This document shows, piece after piece, positions 20,890 to 33,241 of a stretch of 64,000 bases of DNA. The notes under the pieces were generated by a model, which made no database searches, was not told where the DNA came from, and saw nothing but the letters and a program-made list of their open reading frames with translations. A program made the translations under genes and the position numbers. This stretch comes from Phlebotomus papatasi (taxonomy: Eukaryota; Arthropoda; Insecta; Diptera; Psychodidae): contig NC_077222.1 of NCBI RefSeq assembly GCF_024763615.1, positions 73,594,001 to 73,658,000 of the forward strand. Reading direction: 5' to 3'. Position 1 is the stretch's first letter. Every line of letters begins with the position of its first letter.

Positions 20890-22387
20890 GGGCCCTTATT
20901 CTGCTGTGAAACGCAGATTTATCACTAATTTCGTGATAGTGCTTGTGTGTGTGAGGCTGGCTTCGGCCCACATTAAATGAAATTGTGAACAAAATAATCA
21001 CAGTAAAGCACACAAACACCTTTCACGAGACTAAAATTGTTGTCCTTTGACTTACCAACTAAGAAAATTCGCGAAAAACTCTGGAAAAATCCGTCAACTA
21101 CATTTAACTCCACTGCAGTTGTCAATCTTGAGCACACTCTTGCTTTCGCTCGCACTCTCTCATTCGCTCTTTGGCTGCGTGATGAAATTTCAAAATAATT
21201 ACCGTTGGACATTCTATTTCATAAATTTAGCCAATTTTAATAAGTTTTCTTGCAACTACTGTGCCAAGCAAGAAAATTAAAATTTTCAATGATTTTCTCT
21301 TTTAATCTATAGTTTTCACTATGTGTTTCTGTAAAACCTCGAGAAATCACAGGCAAGGAGGAAATATTAAGTTGGAAATGGTGTACAAATTTTGAAAGTA
21401 ATTCATATAAATTATGAATTGTCGCAAATATTTTAGACGGATGTGTCAGAATTGGTATTCATAAATTTAGCAGTAATTTTTTCACAGCATGAAACTTATG
21501 CTCTTGAGTATGTCGCTGGAAAAAAAGAAGAAAAAACACGGAATTGTAGAACGAAGTTTTGATGGGTATTGTTTATGGAGTGATTGGTCTGAAATTTCGT
21601 AGATTTTGTGAAAGAAAATTTGTTTTCCCGGAGTAAGTAGTCGGATCGAAGCATCTACCGTCGCCACCATCGCAAAAGTTAATTACAAAGTCACCCATCC
21701 GGCAAATTTTGCTGAATTCTGTAGAATTTACTCTAAGATGGTTCCGATCATTGCATTGTATGAAAATACAATATTATAAATTTTCGCCACTTTCCACAAG
21801 GTATTGTTCTGTTAAAATAAGCTTGGCTTATTTTCTTTGAAATTATTTATCAACTTGGTGGAATTAACCATGATTTTCATAGTTTATATTTTAGATAAAA
21901 AATGAACACGGATTTGCCCTTTGACTCCTTCTCCTTTATTTACAAAACAACAATGTTTTTTACAAAACATATTGTCACAAATTAGGACTTTTCTTTGAAC
22001 ATACATTAACGTTGAAATCGAAACATAACTACTAATAGGGAACTTATATGGAAAATTGGAAAACTTGGGAATTATATTATATATTTCTTAAAATTAATAG
22101 AAAGAATATTAATAACTATTTCTTTGCGTTAAACAGCAATTTTCCACCTCAAATGCATTTAATTTTTCATCTCGGGACCTCCAGGAGCTCGCGAGATAAA
22201 ATTTGCGTGATTTTTAAAATAACAGCCATTTTCACGATTTTTCCTCACTACTACACATGCTATGTCGCTGAAAGCGCCAAATCTCCACGCACACAGAGCG
22301 AAAGCTTTGTGTATGATGTGTATTTGCATCACGCAAAATCGTGATTTTTAGGCGTGATAAGCTCCGTTTCAACAGCAGAATAGGCCC
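20890..22387. mobile_element. 1.5 kb non-autonomous DNA transposon with terminal inverted repeats
   Basis: The left end, GGGCCCTTATTCTGCTGTGA, matches the reverse complement of the right end, GGGCCTATTCTGCTGTTGAA, and the match continues diverged into TTATCAC. Subterminal motifs cgtgat and atcacg recur at both ends (left ttatcactaatttcgtgat, right atcacgcaaaatcgtgat), as expected for transposase-binding repeats. I see no transposase and no clear target duplication, so the superfamily is unassigned. Small internal frames (21047-21280 and 22048-22344) have no recognisable domain. Confidence 0.7.
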
Positions 22388-24011
22388 ACAGACTTCAAAA
22401 TCCTCTGTTCAGATCACGCCAAATTAATAGACTTTTGATAGACTTCAGAGTCGCAATGACAATCATTTTATATCCGAAAACCTACAATGAACTTAATTCA
22501 AGACATGTTTTCTTGCAAAAAATTTTGCAAAGTGTTTAAATTTTTGCAATATAAGACTTTTTATATCGTACGTTTTTTGAAGCATAAGGTTCATGTGAGT
22601 ATATAAAAAGATTTTCTTTGAAGAAAATACCGGGCGGAACAAACAAGTAGTTAAAATATTTTATTTTTAATTTCAACTTTATTGTCTTGTTACGATTGTG
22701 AAAATCTGAACTTTTTATTTTCAGTTTATTTTTTTTTAATTTTGAATCCTTCATTTTCGTGATGGGAAAAGACCTTTTAACAAAATTTTTAATGATGTCA
22801 AATTAAGAGGCTGCTATATTTTTTAGAATGGATTAAAATTCGCAGGATCCGATTATGATAATAAATAAATTTAAAAAATAAAATATAGATAAATAAAATA
22901 TTAGATCTATAAGACCACTATAAGAAAAATATTCATAGCAGCAATTAACTTAGAACAGCTTTGCACGGTGCAATCGAATTTAATAACATTGGATGTAAAA
23001 ACATCGTCATTCTATTAAAGAACAACACAAAATAGAATTGATGTTTGATCGTTTGGCACACGATCAATTATTGGACTGATTATAAGATCCACTTGTAATT
23101 AAGAAGTTTGAATTACATTGAGTAATGTATAAACAATTATAACAAGAAGTATATAGTAATACGTGAATCACTGTACTCTGTCCTAGTTCAACTAGACCAT
23201 GAAATTTAAAACTTTTCCGGAACCCCTCACGCCACATCATGCAATATTTCACCCAGAGTACAATGCTCCAATTCATCGCAAAAATATAAACTTATCTCTG
23301 TGGTGATGATCAAGATTATTTTTATTTTCTCTTAAATTGACAAAATCATACACCTTGCGAAATTAGTCTTGTCTGTAGAGTATATGATGAATTTCTCTTT
23401 TCTTACAACAGTTATACTTCTACCAGCTAGAAAAACTGTGTTTATTTTTTTCTTATTCCATTTTCTCAGAGTCCCAATTTAGAAAGTTTCAATGAAATTT
23501 GGATCGCGCTCTTTCTCCCCACTCTTTCAATATTAGGCAATTCGTATAAAGTGAAAATGATGAAATGACAAAATCTTCAATAAAACACGTTAAACTTGAA
23601 TCTTTACTATAAATGAATTTCGAAAGACATCAACAGGCATTGTACTAGAGATATGGAGAGAAACACTATGCTGATGTATAATATTATATAGTTTGTGTGA
23701 TCTATGGAACAAAAACACAAGCAATTTCCTCACAACGTGCATATATCAATTGATAGAGCTACGTGTTCTTCAAACAAATCATTTAAAGATCTCTTAAAAT
23801 CGATGAGAAAAAATGCTTAACCAATCAAGATTTTACGTCTTAACTCACATATTTACGTGATTCACGGACAAAATTGCCAAATTTACGTTATGTAATTATT
23901 CAAATCTCAATTGATCGAGTGAGCTTAATTTGCATTATGACTTTGACTCCAAACTCAGATAATAATGGTTGTGACCTTTAGTCTGTATTAAATTTGGTTT
24001 GACCTTTGCAG
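22388..24011. other. Upstream region of the CRAL-TRIO gene
   Basis: No coding exon recognised. A tttgcag acceptor ends at 24011, directly before the start codon, so at least one 5' untranslated exon should lie somewhere upstream; I could not locate it. Confidence 0.45.
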
Positions 24012-25139
24012 ATGACTCTCGTTCAGCCATCCGGAGATATGTGCGTGCAGATTCGCCAGGAGCTGCGTGAACCGGACTCACCTGAGGAGATTGACCGTGA
24101 CATCGGACTTATCCGTGAGTGGCTCGATAAACAGCCACACTTGCCAAAAGATATGGGTAAAGCAGCTCCCCACGTTAACATTCAAGTACAATCACTTTCA
24201 CTAACGAGAAATGTGTCCATTTATATAGATGACGGTCGTCTTCGGACATTCTTGCGTGGATGCAAATTTAGCTTGGAGAAGGTTAAGAGAAAACTGGACA
24301 TGTACTACACCATGAGAAATGCTGTTCCGGAATTCTTCAATGATCGCGACATCGATCGGCCCGATTTGAAGGAAATCATGGACAATTGCCATATCCCACC
24401 TCTACCCGGACTTACTCCCAACGGTCGTCGTGTTACCATCTTGAGGGCTCTCGACAAAGATATTCCTACACCAAATGCCGCTGAAGCCATGAAGCTTGTC
24501 ATGATGATTGGAGACATTCGTCTCCTTGAAGAATCTGTCGGTGTTGCCGGAGATGTGTTCATTTTTGACGCCGTTGCAGCTTCCCCCAAGCACATACCTA
24601 AATTTACGCCACAAATCCTTAAGAAGTTCTTCATTTGTGTACAGGTACTTCAAACATAAATCCAAAGCTGAGCTTAGTATATAATGGAGCAATTTTTTTT
24701 TGTAATCCAGGAAGCCTATCCAGCTAAAATCAAGGAAATCCATGTAATTAATGTCTCACCTTTGGTGGACAGCTTGGTAAACTTTGTTAAACCATTCCTC
24801 AAAGAGAAGATTCGCAACCGTATCTTCTTGCATAGCAATATTGATGAACTCTACAAATACGTTCCTAAATCCATGCTCCCAAGCGAGTATGGTGGTGATG
24901 CTGGACCTATTCGTGATATCAATGGTAGTGCAGGCTTACACCTAAATAATTGTCAATAAGATGTAACAATTATTTTTTTCTTTGCAGAACAATGGCGTCA
25001 GAAATTGAGATCATACACGCCATGGTTCAAGGAACAAGAGAATTCTAAAGCCAATGAATCCCTTAGGCCAGGTGCTCCAAAGACTGCTGATGACTTGTTC
25101 GGAATGGATGGTACCTTCCGCAAGTTGACGATTGATTAG
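24012..25139 (+). CDS. CRAL-TRIO lipid-transfer protein (alpha-tocopherol transfer protein-like)
   Basis: Four coding exons, 24012-24156, 24229-24644, 24711-24924 and 24988-25139, with introns of 72, 66 and 63 nt and consensus sites; the spliced product has 308 residues, normal for the family. The N-terminal helical region contains WLDKQPHLPKDMDDGRLRTF and LRGCKFSLEKVKRKLD, the CRAL-TRIO N domain. The lipid-binding domain follows with GDVFIFDAVAAS, FFICVQEAYPAKIKEIHVIN and LHSNIDELYKYVPKSMLPSE, then YGG. Family members are cytosolic carriers of tocopherol, retinoids, phosphoinositides or other hydrophobic ligands; the ligand here cannot be read from sequence. The ATG sits on the first base of its exon, so transcription starts in an upstream untranslated exon. 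The first intron has a length divisible by three and no stop, so it stays in frame if retained. Confidence 0.93.
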
Positions 25140-25536
25140 ATACTTAGAGAAACAACTCATATTCAGATTGATACTCTTCCAATTTTGGGACAATAGAGCC
25201 ACCATATATCACAAATCTCATATATAGAATCGAAAAAAAAAAAACTATTCCAATCTCATCTGTGACCTCCAACATCCATCTTTTCTAGACCAATCTTGCA
25301 GCGAACCATGTACATAACTTTTCTCATGTGAAATACAATACACAATGTTGTAGTATTAATCAGAAATTGTCACTCATTACTGCACCACATTTTTTTGTTT
25401 ATAATATTTGCACAAAGCCAATTGCATAAATTTTTTTATACATATTATACATAATACATAGATTATCATGTGATAATGTGTTGATTTCTATCATTCTTTT
25501 TTGTATACGTAAATTTTTTTGTGAAAGAAAATTTTG

Positions 25537-25542
25537 AATAAA
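25537..25542 (+). terminator. Poly(A) signal of the CRAL-TRIO gene
   Basis: AATAAA in ttttgaataaagatc, about 400 nt after the stop, followed by a T-rich stretch. A 3' UTR of this size is ordinary for an insect gene. Confidence 0.6.
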
Positions 25543-26429
25543 GATCTTTAATCCGTTTCTCAAGGTATAGGAGTGTTTTCAATTTCAATCTACACGTCGA
25601 AATTTGGTGAGAAGGGTGTAGTACGAGAATGATGCAGTCATCGTCTATAAAAAAAAATTGAAAAAATTACTGTATATTTCGGAAAAATAATATCAGAATA
25701 TTTTAGTTACAACTTCAAAGCATTTAACCCATTTAATTTTTTACCCAATCCGAAAAATTTAAACCTATTATAGGATTTTATATTATATAATTAATATATT
25801 TTGAAACATTTCCGTAGGTCAATGTCAAAAAACTTCAATTGAACCATTTGACGTTATCTTTTATAAAAGTACTTAATATTAATTCTAATCCTAGGAAATC
25901 TCGAAGGCTTTTTGAAGACTAGATACGTGAGTGTTTCTATTAAGTGCTTATGACATTGCTTCAATTGAATAACCTGAATCAATTATGAAAGTTAAAAAAT
26001 ATATTTGCGTCATTGATGATTCATAGTGGCAGTGGTGAAAGGTAATTAAAAATGTAAAATTATAACACTGAAATTATTTTTTAACACTTAATAGCAACTT
26101 CGGACACTTTTTGTTATTTTCGATTGGATATAATATTAAAAGTGTGTATATTTATTAGAAAATTCAAATATTTAGTATTATTGTAAAAGAAGAGCGAAAA
26201 ATAATAATCTAATAAGATTTGCAAGTCTAAAGCTTGAAACATAATGATCCATACGACCAAAGTTTTCTAATTTCTTATCAGGTCAGATTTTTGAGAAAAT
26301 TTCAACTTAGAATTGGATATTAAGGACAAATGATCCATCGGGTTTTTGAAAAATAACCAAAATTCCTTGTTATAAGATTTCGATGCCTGGCAAGAACTGC
26401 ACTAAACCTCCATCCTGGGGCGGGGGGGG
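25543..26429. other. No gene recognised
   Basis: A+T-rich spacer between the CRAL-TRIO gene and the minus-strand odorant receptor. A run of 14 G occurs at about 26422-26435, at the edge of the next MITE. Confidence 0.5.
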
Positions 26430-26658
26430 GGGGGGTAAATTCTGTAACGATATGACTATGTCATATGACAAATTTTCATGGTAAATTCGCGAGCAGGGTA
26501 ACATTAAACTACAGTGAGCATCCATGGTCATTCCTAGCAGGTCAATTAAGCTCTTAGTAACTAATATGAATTTGATTTCCGATTATTTTTTCCGAATTTA
26601 CCAAATAAATATATTTAAATTTGTCATATGACATTATCACACTGTTACAGAATTCCCC
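26430..26658. mobile_element. MITE with long terminal inverted repeats
   Basis: Left end GGGGTAAATTCTGTAACGAT and following tatgactatgtcatatgaca match the reverse complement of the right end, GGGGAATTCTGTAACAGTGT, then gataatgtcatatgaca: about 45 bp of inverted repeat. The right end is flanked by TA; the left end is obscured by an expanded G run. It lies about 620 bp beyond the 3' end of the minus-strand odorant receptor. Confidence 0.75.
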
Positions 26659-27282
26659 TACTAGCTAGCTTATAAATAATGTTATGTTTCCGTTGGAAAA
26701 AACATGGAATAATAAAATTTTGATTTTGTCATTCAATTTTTAATTTCTAGTTAAGAATCTAAATTCTAAATGTTTAAAATCTGAGCTTTCATCATTTCAG
26801 TAAAAAAAAAGATTTGTATACTGTCATTTTCTGCAGAGAAAAAGCCAACAAAGTATCTATGAAAACACAACTTATCATTCTAGTGATCTGGAGTTTTATA
26901 GATAATGAAATAATCCCGTTTGGAACAACCGCCCTTGTCAGATCTAGCCCAGCTTCCTCTTCAACATTACTTTAAAATTCTATAAGTAGCATAATATCAA
27001 TTTAAATCTTTAAGAATGTATGAAACTTCCCGGTTCTCTCATATCATTAGCTCAGCATAAAAAACTTTTATTGTCCTGGGTCATTTTAATTACCTCAAGT
27101 GAGCACTAATAAAATGGAAATGCGAATAATTGTTGATGCTGCTGTAAAAGTGTAAATGAAAATAGCTTTTATGTGCAGTAATGTCTATTAGTTATTGTTA
27201 AATTATAAAATTAAAATGATTGAAACTTTCAAATATGTTAATGTTTTCCTCTTTTTCTCTGTCTCTAGAGATCTGTATAATT

Positions 27283-29260
27283 TTAGTTCATTAGTTTTCT
27301 TAATGTCATGTAGTTCGACAATAACCGTAATTTTATTAGCTGTAAATTTAAGATATAAATGAATTATGAAACATACCGTACGAAAGTTATCAATGGTTAC
27401 TTGGAAAAACTTTCCACCAGTAAGGACGAAAGGTTTCACGGTATTTGTCAGCATTATTAACATATCTCTCCTCACTGGTCCACCACACATGTACCATGGA
27501 CTACGAATTATGGCCTCATTGAGACGAGTACTCTGAAAAGCAAGGGAAAGGTGAAAAGTTTCTATGATGTTCTCACCCCTTTATTTAACTAGTTACTCGC
27601 ACCTGATATGTTATCATGCTGGCATAGTGACAAAATATTAGCAATTCTGAGGAGGCCAAGCTGAGGTATTCAGCTGAAAGGAGTAAATTCTTAGTAACAT
27701 AAAAATATCATTGAAAGATATTTAGGGAGAAGCGGGGCACCTTTGAACTGGAGCAGCCTTGAAATTGGGCTTTTTTGTCCTATTTTAAATAGAATTGAGC
27801 TTTATCATTGTGTAATTTAGCTCAGCAAACTAATTTCAAAGATAAAGGTCAGTTCCATTTAAAAATATAAGAAAAAATCCAATTTCAAATTTTTCCCACT
27901 TCAAAGGTCCCCTACTTTCCCCTAAGTAATCGTCTTACTTATTGTTATCATTTTCATTAGTGAATTTTGTCCTGTGGTCGCTGTTACGGCTAAGAGGCAG
28001 ATGAGAATAGTGACTTGAAAGAATTTTCCAAAGTTGAAAGCATTGTAAAAGTCTTCTAATTTGTTACAGAATATGTTAATCATTTGATGATGTTTTATGC
28101 AGTCCCTGAGAGCCATCATCAATTCATCGTTGTACTCCATCAGATAAGTATCTTCCGGTTTCCTCTTTGAGTGTGGAACTTGTGAGCATTTTGTCTCTGG
28201 AATGTCTGACAAATTCTCCAGAATGTCTTTACTCACGTAGTACTCATTGACCTCACTCTTGGACCAATCGATAGCATCTTGTAATTTTCTGCAATATAGA
28301 AAACGTGGTATATTTCTATGTAAAGCTAGATATCCGGAGAGATTACTTCAGCTCTTTCATACGATTTCCCTTGAGTATCATTGCGGTGTACAGTAAATTT
28401 TTAATACTGCAGAATAGCATATCATACTGCACATTGACGAGTGTTATCTTACTCATGAGCATTGCACCAACAATTCCAAATCCAATTGCTACGTTAATTT
28501 GGCCCAGACATTGGCAAGCGTACAAAATTTCGTATTGAGGACTCTTCTAAAAACGACGTTAAAAACATTAACATATCCATTATGGCCTCTACACACTAGA
28601 GAAATTTATGTCCATATTTAAGTAAATTCCTTACATTGTAGCAAAAACTCTTCAATACATAAATTTCTCTAGTGTATAAGGGGCTATTAGTCAGGATCAA
28701 GAGTTACAATATTTTACCAGAGCATCAAATGGGTACCAAGATTGGAGCGGAAGTGCACGAACACCGGTCAAAATGGGTGAAAACGCCCAATGCAACGTGC
28801 CAAAAATGCAAGATATTACCCAGATATTGGTGAATCTTTTGGCAGCTTTGTAAGCTGGTTCTATAGTAACATACGTAAGTCCTTGGGCTGAGCGCATCTC
28901 AAAATTCTCATTTATATAAGCGATAAGTTTTGCATGAGAGTTGTACTTGAATTGAAAATAGGTGATGATGAAGTATGTGAAAAGATAAATGACGCTATTA
29001 TTCAGATACGGCGAAAGCTCATCCAAACTCTCCCCCCAATAAACATAGACACTTGCAATCTGCACAATGGCAATATGCATGCTGATGAGCTGCCAAAAAG
29101 CAAAATACATCCGGTTGAGAACACTTGAGAGGAATTCCAGACGTTGAGGGAGGAACTTGGCATAATCGATAGGAAACATTCCCACTATCTTCATGTAAGT
29201 TATCTGAACATTGAGATAATTTTCACGGCGGAATAACTTCTCACTAGGTTTTCCGGCCAT
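27283..29260 (-). CDS. Odorant receptor (7tm_6 family), complete, six exons
   Basis: Minus-strand exons: 29260-28718, 28546-28347, 28288-27939, 27673-27603, 27532-27377 and 27339-27283. All junctions are GT-AG and in phase; the spliced product has 458 residues, slightly long for the family (about 380-420). Exon 1 encodes MAGKPSEKLFRRENYLNVQ and the first membrane helices; exon 2 starts KSPQYEILYACQCLGQ; exon 4 reads TEYLSLASSELLIFCHYASM; exon 5 has the hallmark SPWYMCGG, VKPFVLTGGKFFQVTIDNF; exon 6 ends LIKLRLLSNYMTLRKLMN. These receptors confer odour tuning and work with Orco in olfactory neurons; the ligand is unknown. Exon 3 carries a long hydrophilic loop that accounts for the extra length. 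The last intron would be only 37 nt. A MITE lies in intron 3 and an inverted repeat in intron 1. It is only distantly similar to the receptor at 9.2 kb. Confidence 0.9.
27723..27926. mobile_element. MITE family B copy in odorant-receptor intron 3
   Basis: Left end AGGGAGAAGCGGGGCACCTT and right end ...aaaggtcccctactttcccct are inverted repeats. Internal sequence (gaaattgggctttttt, tgagctttatcattgtgtaatt) matches the copy at 41215-41415. It occupies most of the 265 bp intron. Confidence 0.75.
28590..28677. repeat. Short inverted repeat in odorant-receptor intron 1
   Basis: CACTAGAGAAATTTATG (28594-28610) is the perfect reverse complement of 28658-28674. The pair frames a small, ~90 bp MITE-like unit in the minus-strand receptor's first intron. 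Confidence 0.7.
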
Positions 29261-29813
29261 TCTGAACTGAACTTCAATACAACTCCTAATGCAGGTCTCT
29301 TACGAGAACCCAATCTTATAACCAAAGGTGTTAATCTCAGATTAAATTATTTAATTAGTAGGAAAAGGGTGTCAGAATATATAATTATTAAACTTTGAAA
29401 AAATGCATTGTAAATATTTTAGAGCTCCCATGAAAGTTTTTCCAAGACATATCACACATATTATGGCAAAACATCAATTTACACTTTGAAAGTTTATTAA
29501 AGTTTTTTTTTAGTCTTCCATTTTACGTGCAGTAAATCTCCTACAGTTATGTTAAATAATTTATACCTGACTTTCATGGAGCTTGTAGACCATACTCAAA
29601 CCACTCGAATTCCTAAAAAGCTAATATTTTGTGATATTTGTTAACAAACCTCTCGGCTAAATAAAGTACCATGAGTATGTTCCGTGAAGCTTAAATTTTG
29701 TCGATATATTTCTCATTATCCAACTATAGATAGCAATATGGTTCTCTTCGGAAACATTCTCTTAACTTTGTCATACTCTACGGAATGATACGCAATAAGT
29801 CCTTTTATTATTA
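29261..29813. other. Upstream flank of the odorant receptor
   Basis: On the minus strand a weak TATA-like gttataag lies about 60 bp before the start codon (near 29315). No other gene is visible. Confidence 0.3.
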
Positions 29814-31606
29814 GGTGAGATTCTTAACAATCTCACCTACTATAATCCTAACAAAATTTCATGTCCTCCGATCGCGCTCAAACTTGGCCAAAATGTGTTT
29901 CGCCACTTCCTGATCACGAATATATGGGGGGCTAAGTTACGTTCCCGGCCGGCCGGCCGGCCGTCCGGCCGCTCTTTGGAGCTTAATAGCTCCTAAACTA
30001 AAAAAGATATCGACTTGCGGTTTTCGGCAAAGGTTATATATCGCATGAAAATTGCAACTTGGTGCATTGACCCCCCACCCCCCACCCCTCCTTCCGCCAT
30101 TTTGAAGACCCCCCTTTTTTTGTTTTCTCAATAGCTCCGCCCCTATGGCATCGATCGGGCTCAAATTTTAGTATGTTATAGCTGGGCCTTAGAGCTTTCC
30201 ATCAATACCAAACTTAAGGTCCCCCGACCCCCCTGACCCGGGCTATAAGGGTCCAAAAAAAATTTCTTAAAATGGCCATAACTCCGGTTCTAATTGTCAG
30301 AATTTAAAAAATGAGGACTTTTTGGAAAGCTCTCGTGAAATGCCACTTCCTCTTCTAACATCGCAAGTTCATAAAACCACCGCTAGGGGCGCTTTTTTTA
30401 AAAAGAAAATTTTTAAATCTTAAAAGTTAAATAACTCAAAAATTCCTTATGCGATCGGGCTGAAATTTTAGTATGTTGTAGCCGTTGATTATACCTATCA
30501 AACAAAAAAAACCTTAAGTCGATCCATAACCCCTGACCCGAGCTATAAGGGGTCAAAGTTCGAACATTGACCGGCCTCTATCTCCGGTTCTAATTAACAT
30601 ATCGACATAAATTTTACCTTTTTGGTTTCGTCTCGATGAGCACTTTCAGATGGAAGTTCAAAAAATCACCACAGGTGGCGCTGTGATAACGTCAAAATTC
30701 ATCGAAATTCAAAGACATTTTTCTCAAAAACGGCATTGTGCAAGTTAATCAAATTTTAGTATGTTGTAGTCCAGTCTAGGACGTTTCCAAAATGGTGCGT
30801 ATGTGCGCTGTGGTTTCAATAGAACCAGAGATATGAGGGGTCAAAGTTCACGAAATTCAAAAAATCATATCTCCGGTTCTATGTGACCGATTTTGATGAA
30901 TGAGGGCTTAAACGAAAGATCTCACCAAATGCTACAACTTTCTAGAATATTTGAACTTCGTGGGACCAACACCAGGGGCGCCACAGTCGAAAAATCAATT
31001 TCAATATCACATAACCTCAATTATCTCGACTGTCGCTGAACCGATTTTGATGATTACTTCGACATAATTGTAGAGGACATTTGTCTCTACATTTCGTCCA
31101 TACATCATTTTCCGCTCAGACTACGCTATCACTCCGATTTTGCCGTTTAAGTGTGAAAAAATTGATTTTTCCAATAATAACGCTTTGAAATCACTCAGAT
31201 GCCAATTTGACTGCCTCTACTCCACCAAGACACTTAAAATAGGGTTTTAAATGGAAAATCCCACAGAATACAACAATTCTTTGATATAGTTGAAGTTCAA
31301 CAAATGACTACTTGGGGCACTCTGGATGAAAAAACGAGTTAAGAAACAAAAAACCTCGATTATCTTGGCTTCTGAGTAATCGATGAGATCATGTTCTATG
31401 GGAAAATTATAGAGAACATTCTGGTCTACATTTCACCCATATAACACTTTTCTGTCAGTTCATCCAAATCCTTGATATTTTGGTTTAAATACAAAATTTG
31501 TATAATTTCACGAATTTGATTCAAGATGACTGAATGGCGTCTCCCAACTTCAGCTCTAAATCGAATTTGCATGCACTCCGAGTTAGCTCACGTTAAGAAT
31601 CTCACC
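29814..31606. mobile_element. 1.8 kb TIR element made of ~300 bp repeated modules
   Basis: Ends GGTGAGATTCTTAA and TTAAGAATCTCACC are perfect 14 bp inverted repeats flanked by TA. The interior is more G+C-rich than its surroundings and repeats a module about every 300 bp: gatcgcgctcaaacttgg near 29870, then aaattttagtatgtt near 30163, 30463 and 30752, and cgattttgatga near 30889 and 31042. Each module also carries an 'atctccggttct' phrase and a 'ggcgc' phrase. A ggccggccggccggccggcc run lies at about 29947. There is no transposase; a 75-codon minus frame is compositional. Superfamily unknown. Confidence 0.75.
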
Positions 31607-32190
31607 TACATAAGCCGGTTAGGATTATCTGTCCCTTTACTCTGACATTAAGCAACAAATTTATAATTCTCTTTGAGCACAGATGTACGATTTATCGGAC
31701 TTTACGTTTATGGCAATACGTTTAATTTGAACTTAAGTAAGTAAGAAAAGTAAGTTAAGTTTAATTGGAATCACATCCATTAAATAATCTATTTATCGTG
31801 TTACATTAATTGTTAAATGTTATAAATTCTTCTTATTCTTTGTTGATTTGTCTTATAGTCCTAGTTTTTAGTGAACTAAATTTGATTGCTGAGTATCCGT
31901 TGAAAAAGTAGTTAATTTACACTATCGTCAGTTAAATCAGCATTTGTTGTAATTTAGTTTTGACGATTTTAGATTACATGCGTATTTTGGAATTTGTATA
32001 ACTTTGTTATTAATATATAACTTGAAGAAGCTGACTTCTCAAGATGAAAATTTTACAACCCTAATAAAAAAAAACATTGTAAATAAAAATTACAATATAA
32101 AAACTTTCAAGAATATGTAATTTGGCTAATTTAGTCAGATAAAGATGCCTATCATTGATATACAAAGTCACTCATATTTTGTATTTCGGC
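31607..32190. other. No gene recognised
   Basis: A+T-rich spacer. aagtaagtaagaaaagtaagttaag near 31736 is a short simple repeat. Confidence 0.5.
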
Positions 32191-32264
32191 AAGTTATCGT
32201 AACTTCGAAAATCTTCACACCGTAAAGTAACGGTTTTGTAAACGATGGAAGTTACGATAAAGTT
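32191..32264. repeat. Short inverted repeat
   Basis: AAGTTATCGTAACTTC (32191-32206) pairs with gaagttacgataaagtt (32248-32264). It abuts the MITE that starts at 32268. Confidence 0.6.
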
Positions 32265-32267
32265 ATA

Positions 32268-32487
32268 GGGGAGACCGGGGTAGATCAGCCACCAAATGAA
32301 ATTTTTCATTGCATATAATTTGTACAAAAAATGTTTGTTTGGCTGATAAATATTTCAATGAATAGTAAGGGAAGTTTATATTTAGAATAAAGAGTAATTC
32401 TTCAATATTCCTTCGAAGACAAACTATAAGATAACACTGTCTAATACTATACATGACTAATTCTGCTAATTCTACTCCAATCTCCCT
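32268..32487. mobile_element. TA-flanked MITE
   Basis: Left GGGGAGACCGGGGTAGATCA and right ...taattctactccaatctccc form ~22 bp diverged inverted repeats, with TA on both sides. 220 bp, no ORF. Confidence 0.65.
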
Positions 32488-33241
32488 TACTGTTTAAAAA
32501 GAGTCTAGAGAGCATATTTTTCAAGGGATTTTGAAATGCTTAAGATCATTGGAATGGTCTTACCATTGATAAGTCTCAATAATCGGTAACGAAACGGATC
32601 TGAAATGTTAATTTAGTTTTTATTCTAAATTTTATTCTACTATTTCTAAACTATTTTTGAGGATCTTTTTATTCATTTATAAATCGATTGAAATCGGTTC
32701 GAACAACGGTTAGAGAATTTCTAAACACGCTTGTAATCACCTTCACCTCACAATTCGACATCATTTTATAGATATTGTTAATGATGCCTGAGTTAACAGG
32801 GGGTCTCCGGAAGATCATATTTAGTTCCTATCTCAAATCTCTTGGTTTGCTAATGGCTTGATAAAAGCGTTATCCTTTTTCCGAAATCGTTTCACTTAAA
32901 AAGAAAGGTCAGAAATTGTATCTTGAGGAGCTCGAGGGGTATAAGATGGAAAATTTTCTAGCCTTGAATTAAACTGGTTTATTAACTGTTAATTTTCTTT
33001 TTTGAAATGACATTGTACTACTTCAGTGCATCTTTAGACATCAATTAATTTACACCAGTATCGAGAAAACATTAAAAAAAAAAACGAAATGTGAAAGAAG
33101 TTTGTGGAAGTCTCGTACTTGTGAATGCATGATTGTTTTTCTTATAAGTTGGTCCGCTAAAGAGTTCTAAGAATTGACAAATGATAGTTTGTGAAATAGT
33201 AATGAGAGATATAGGATCAGTGCTCCGAATTCGAGCACTTC
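32488..33241. other. Spacer before the Jockey element; includes the left target duplication
   Basis: No gene seen. The 14 bp AATTCGAGCACTTC at 33228-33241 recurs at 37454-37467 and is the target-site duplication of the retrotransposon between them. Confidence 0.7.

Noticed and set aside
29937..30164. 75-codon Gly/Arg/Pro-rich minus frame
   Set aside because: Arises from the ggcc run and C-rich tracts of the TIR element; not protein-like.
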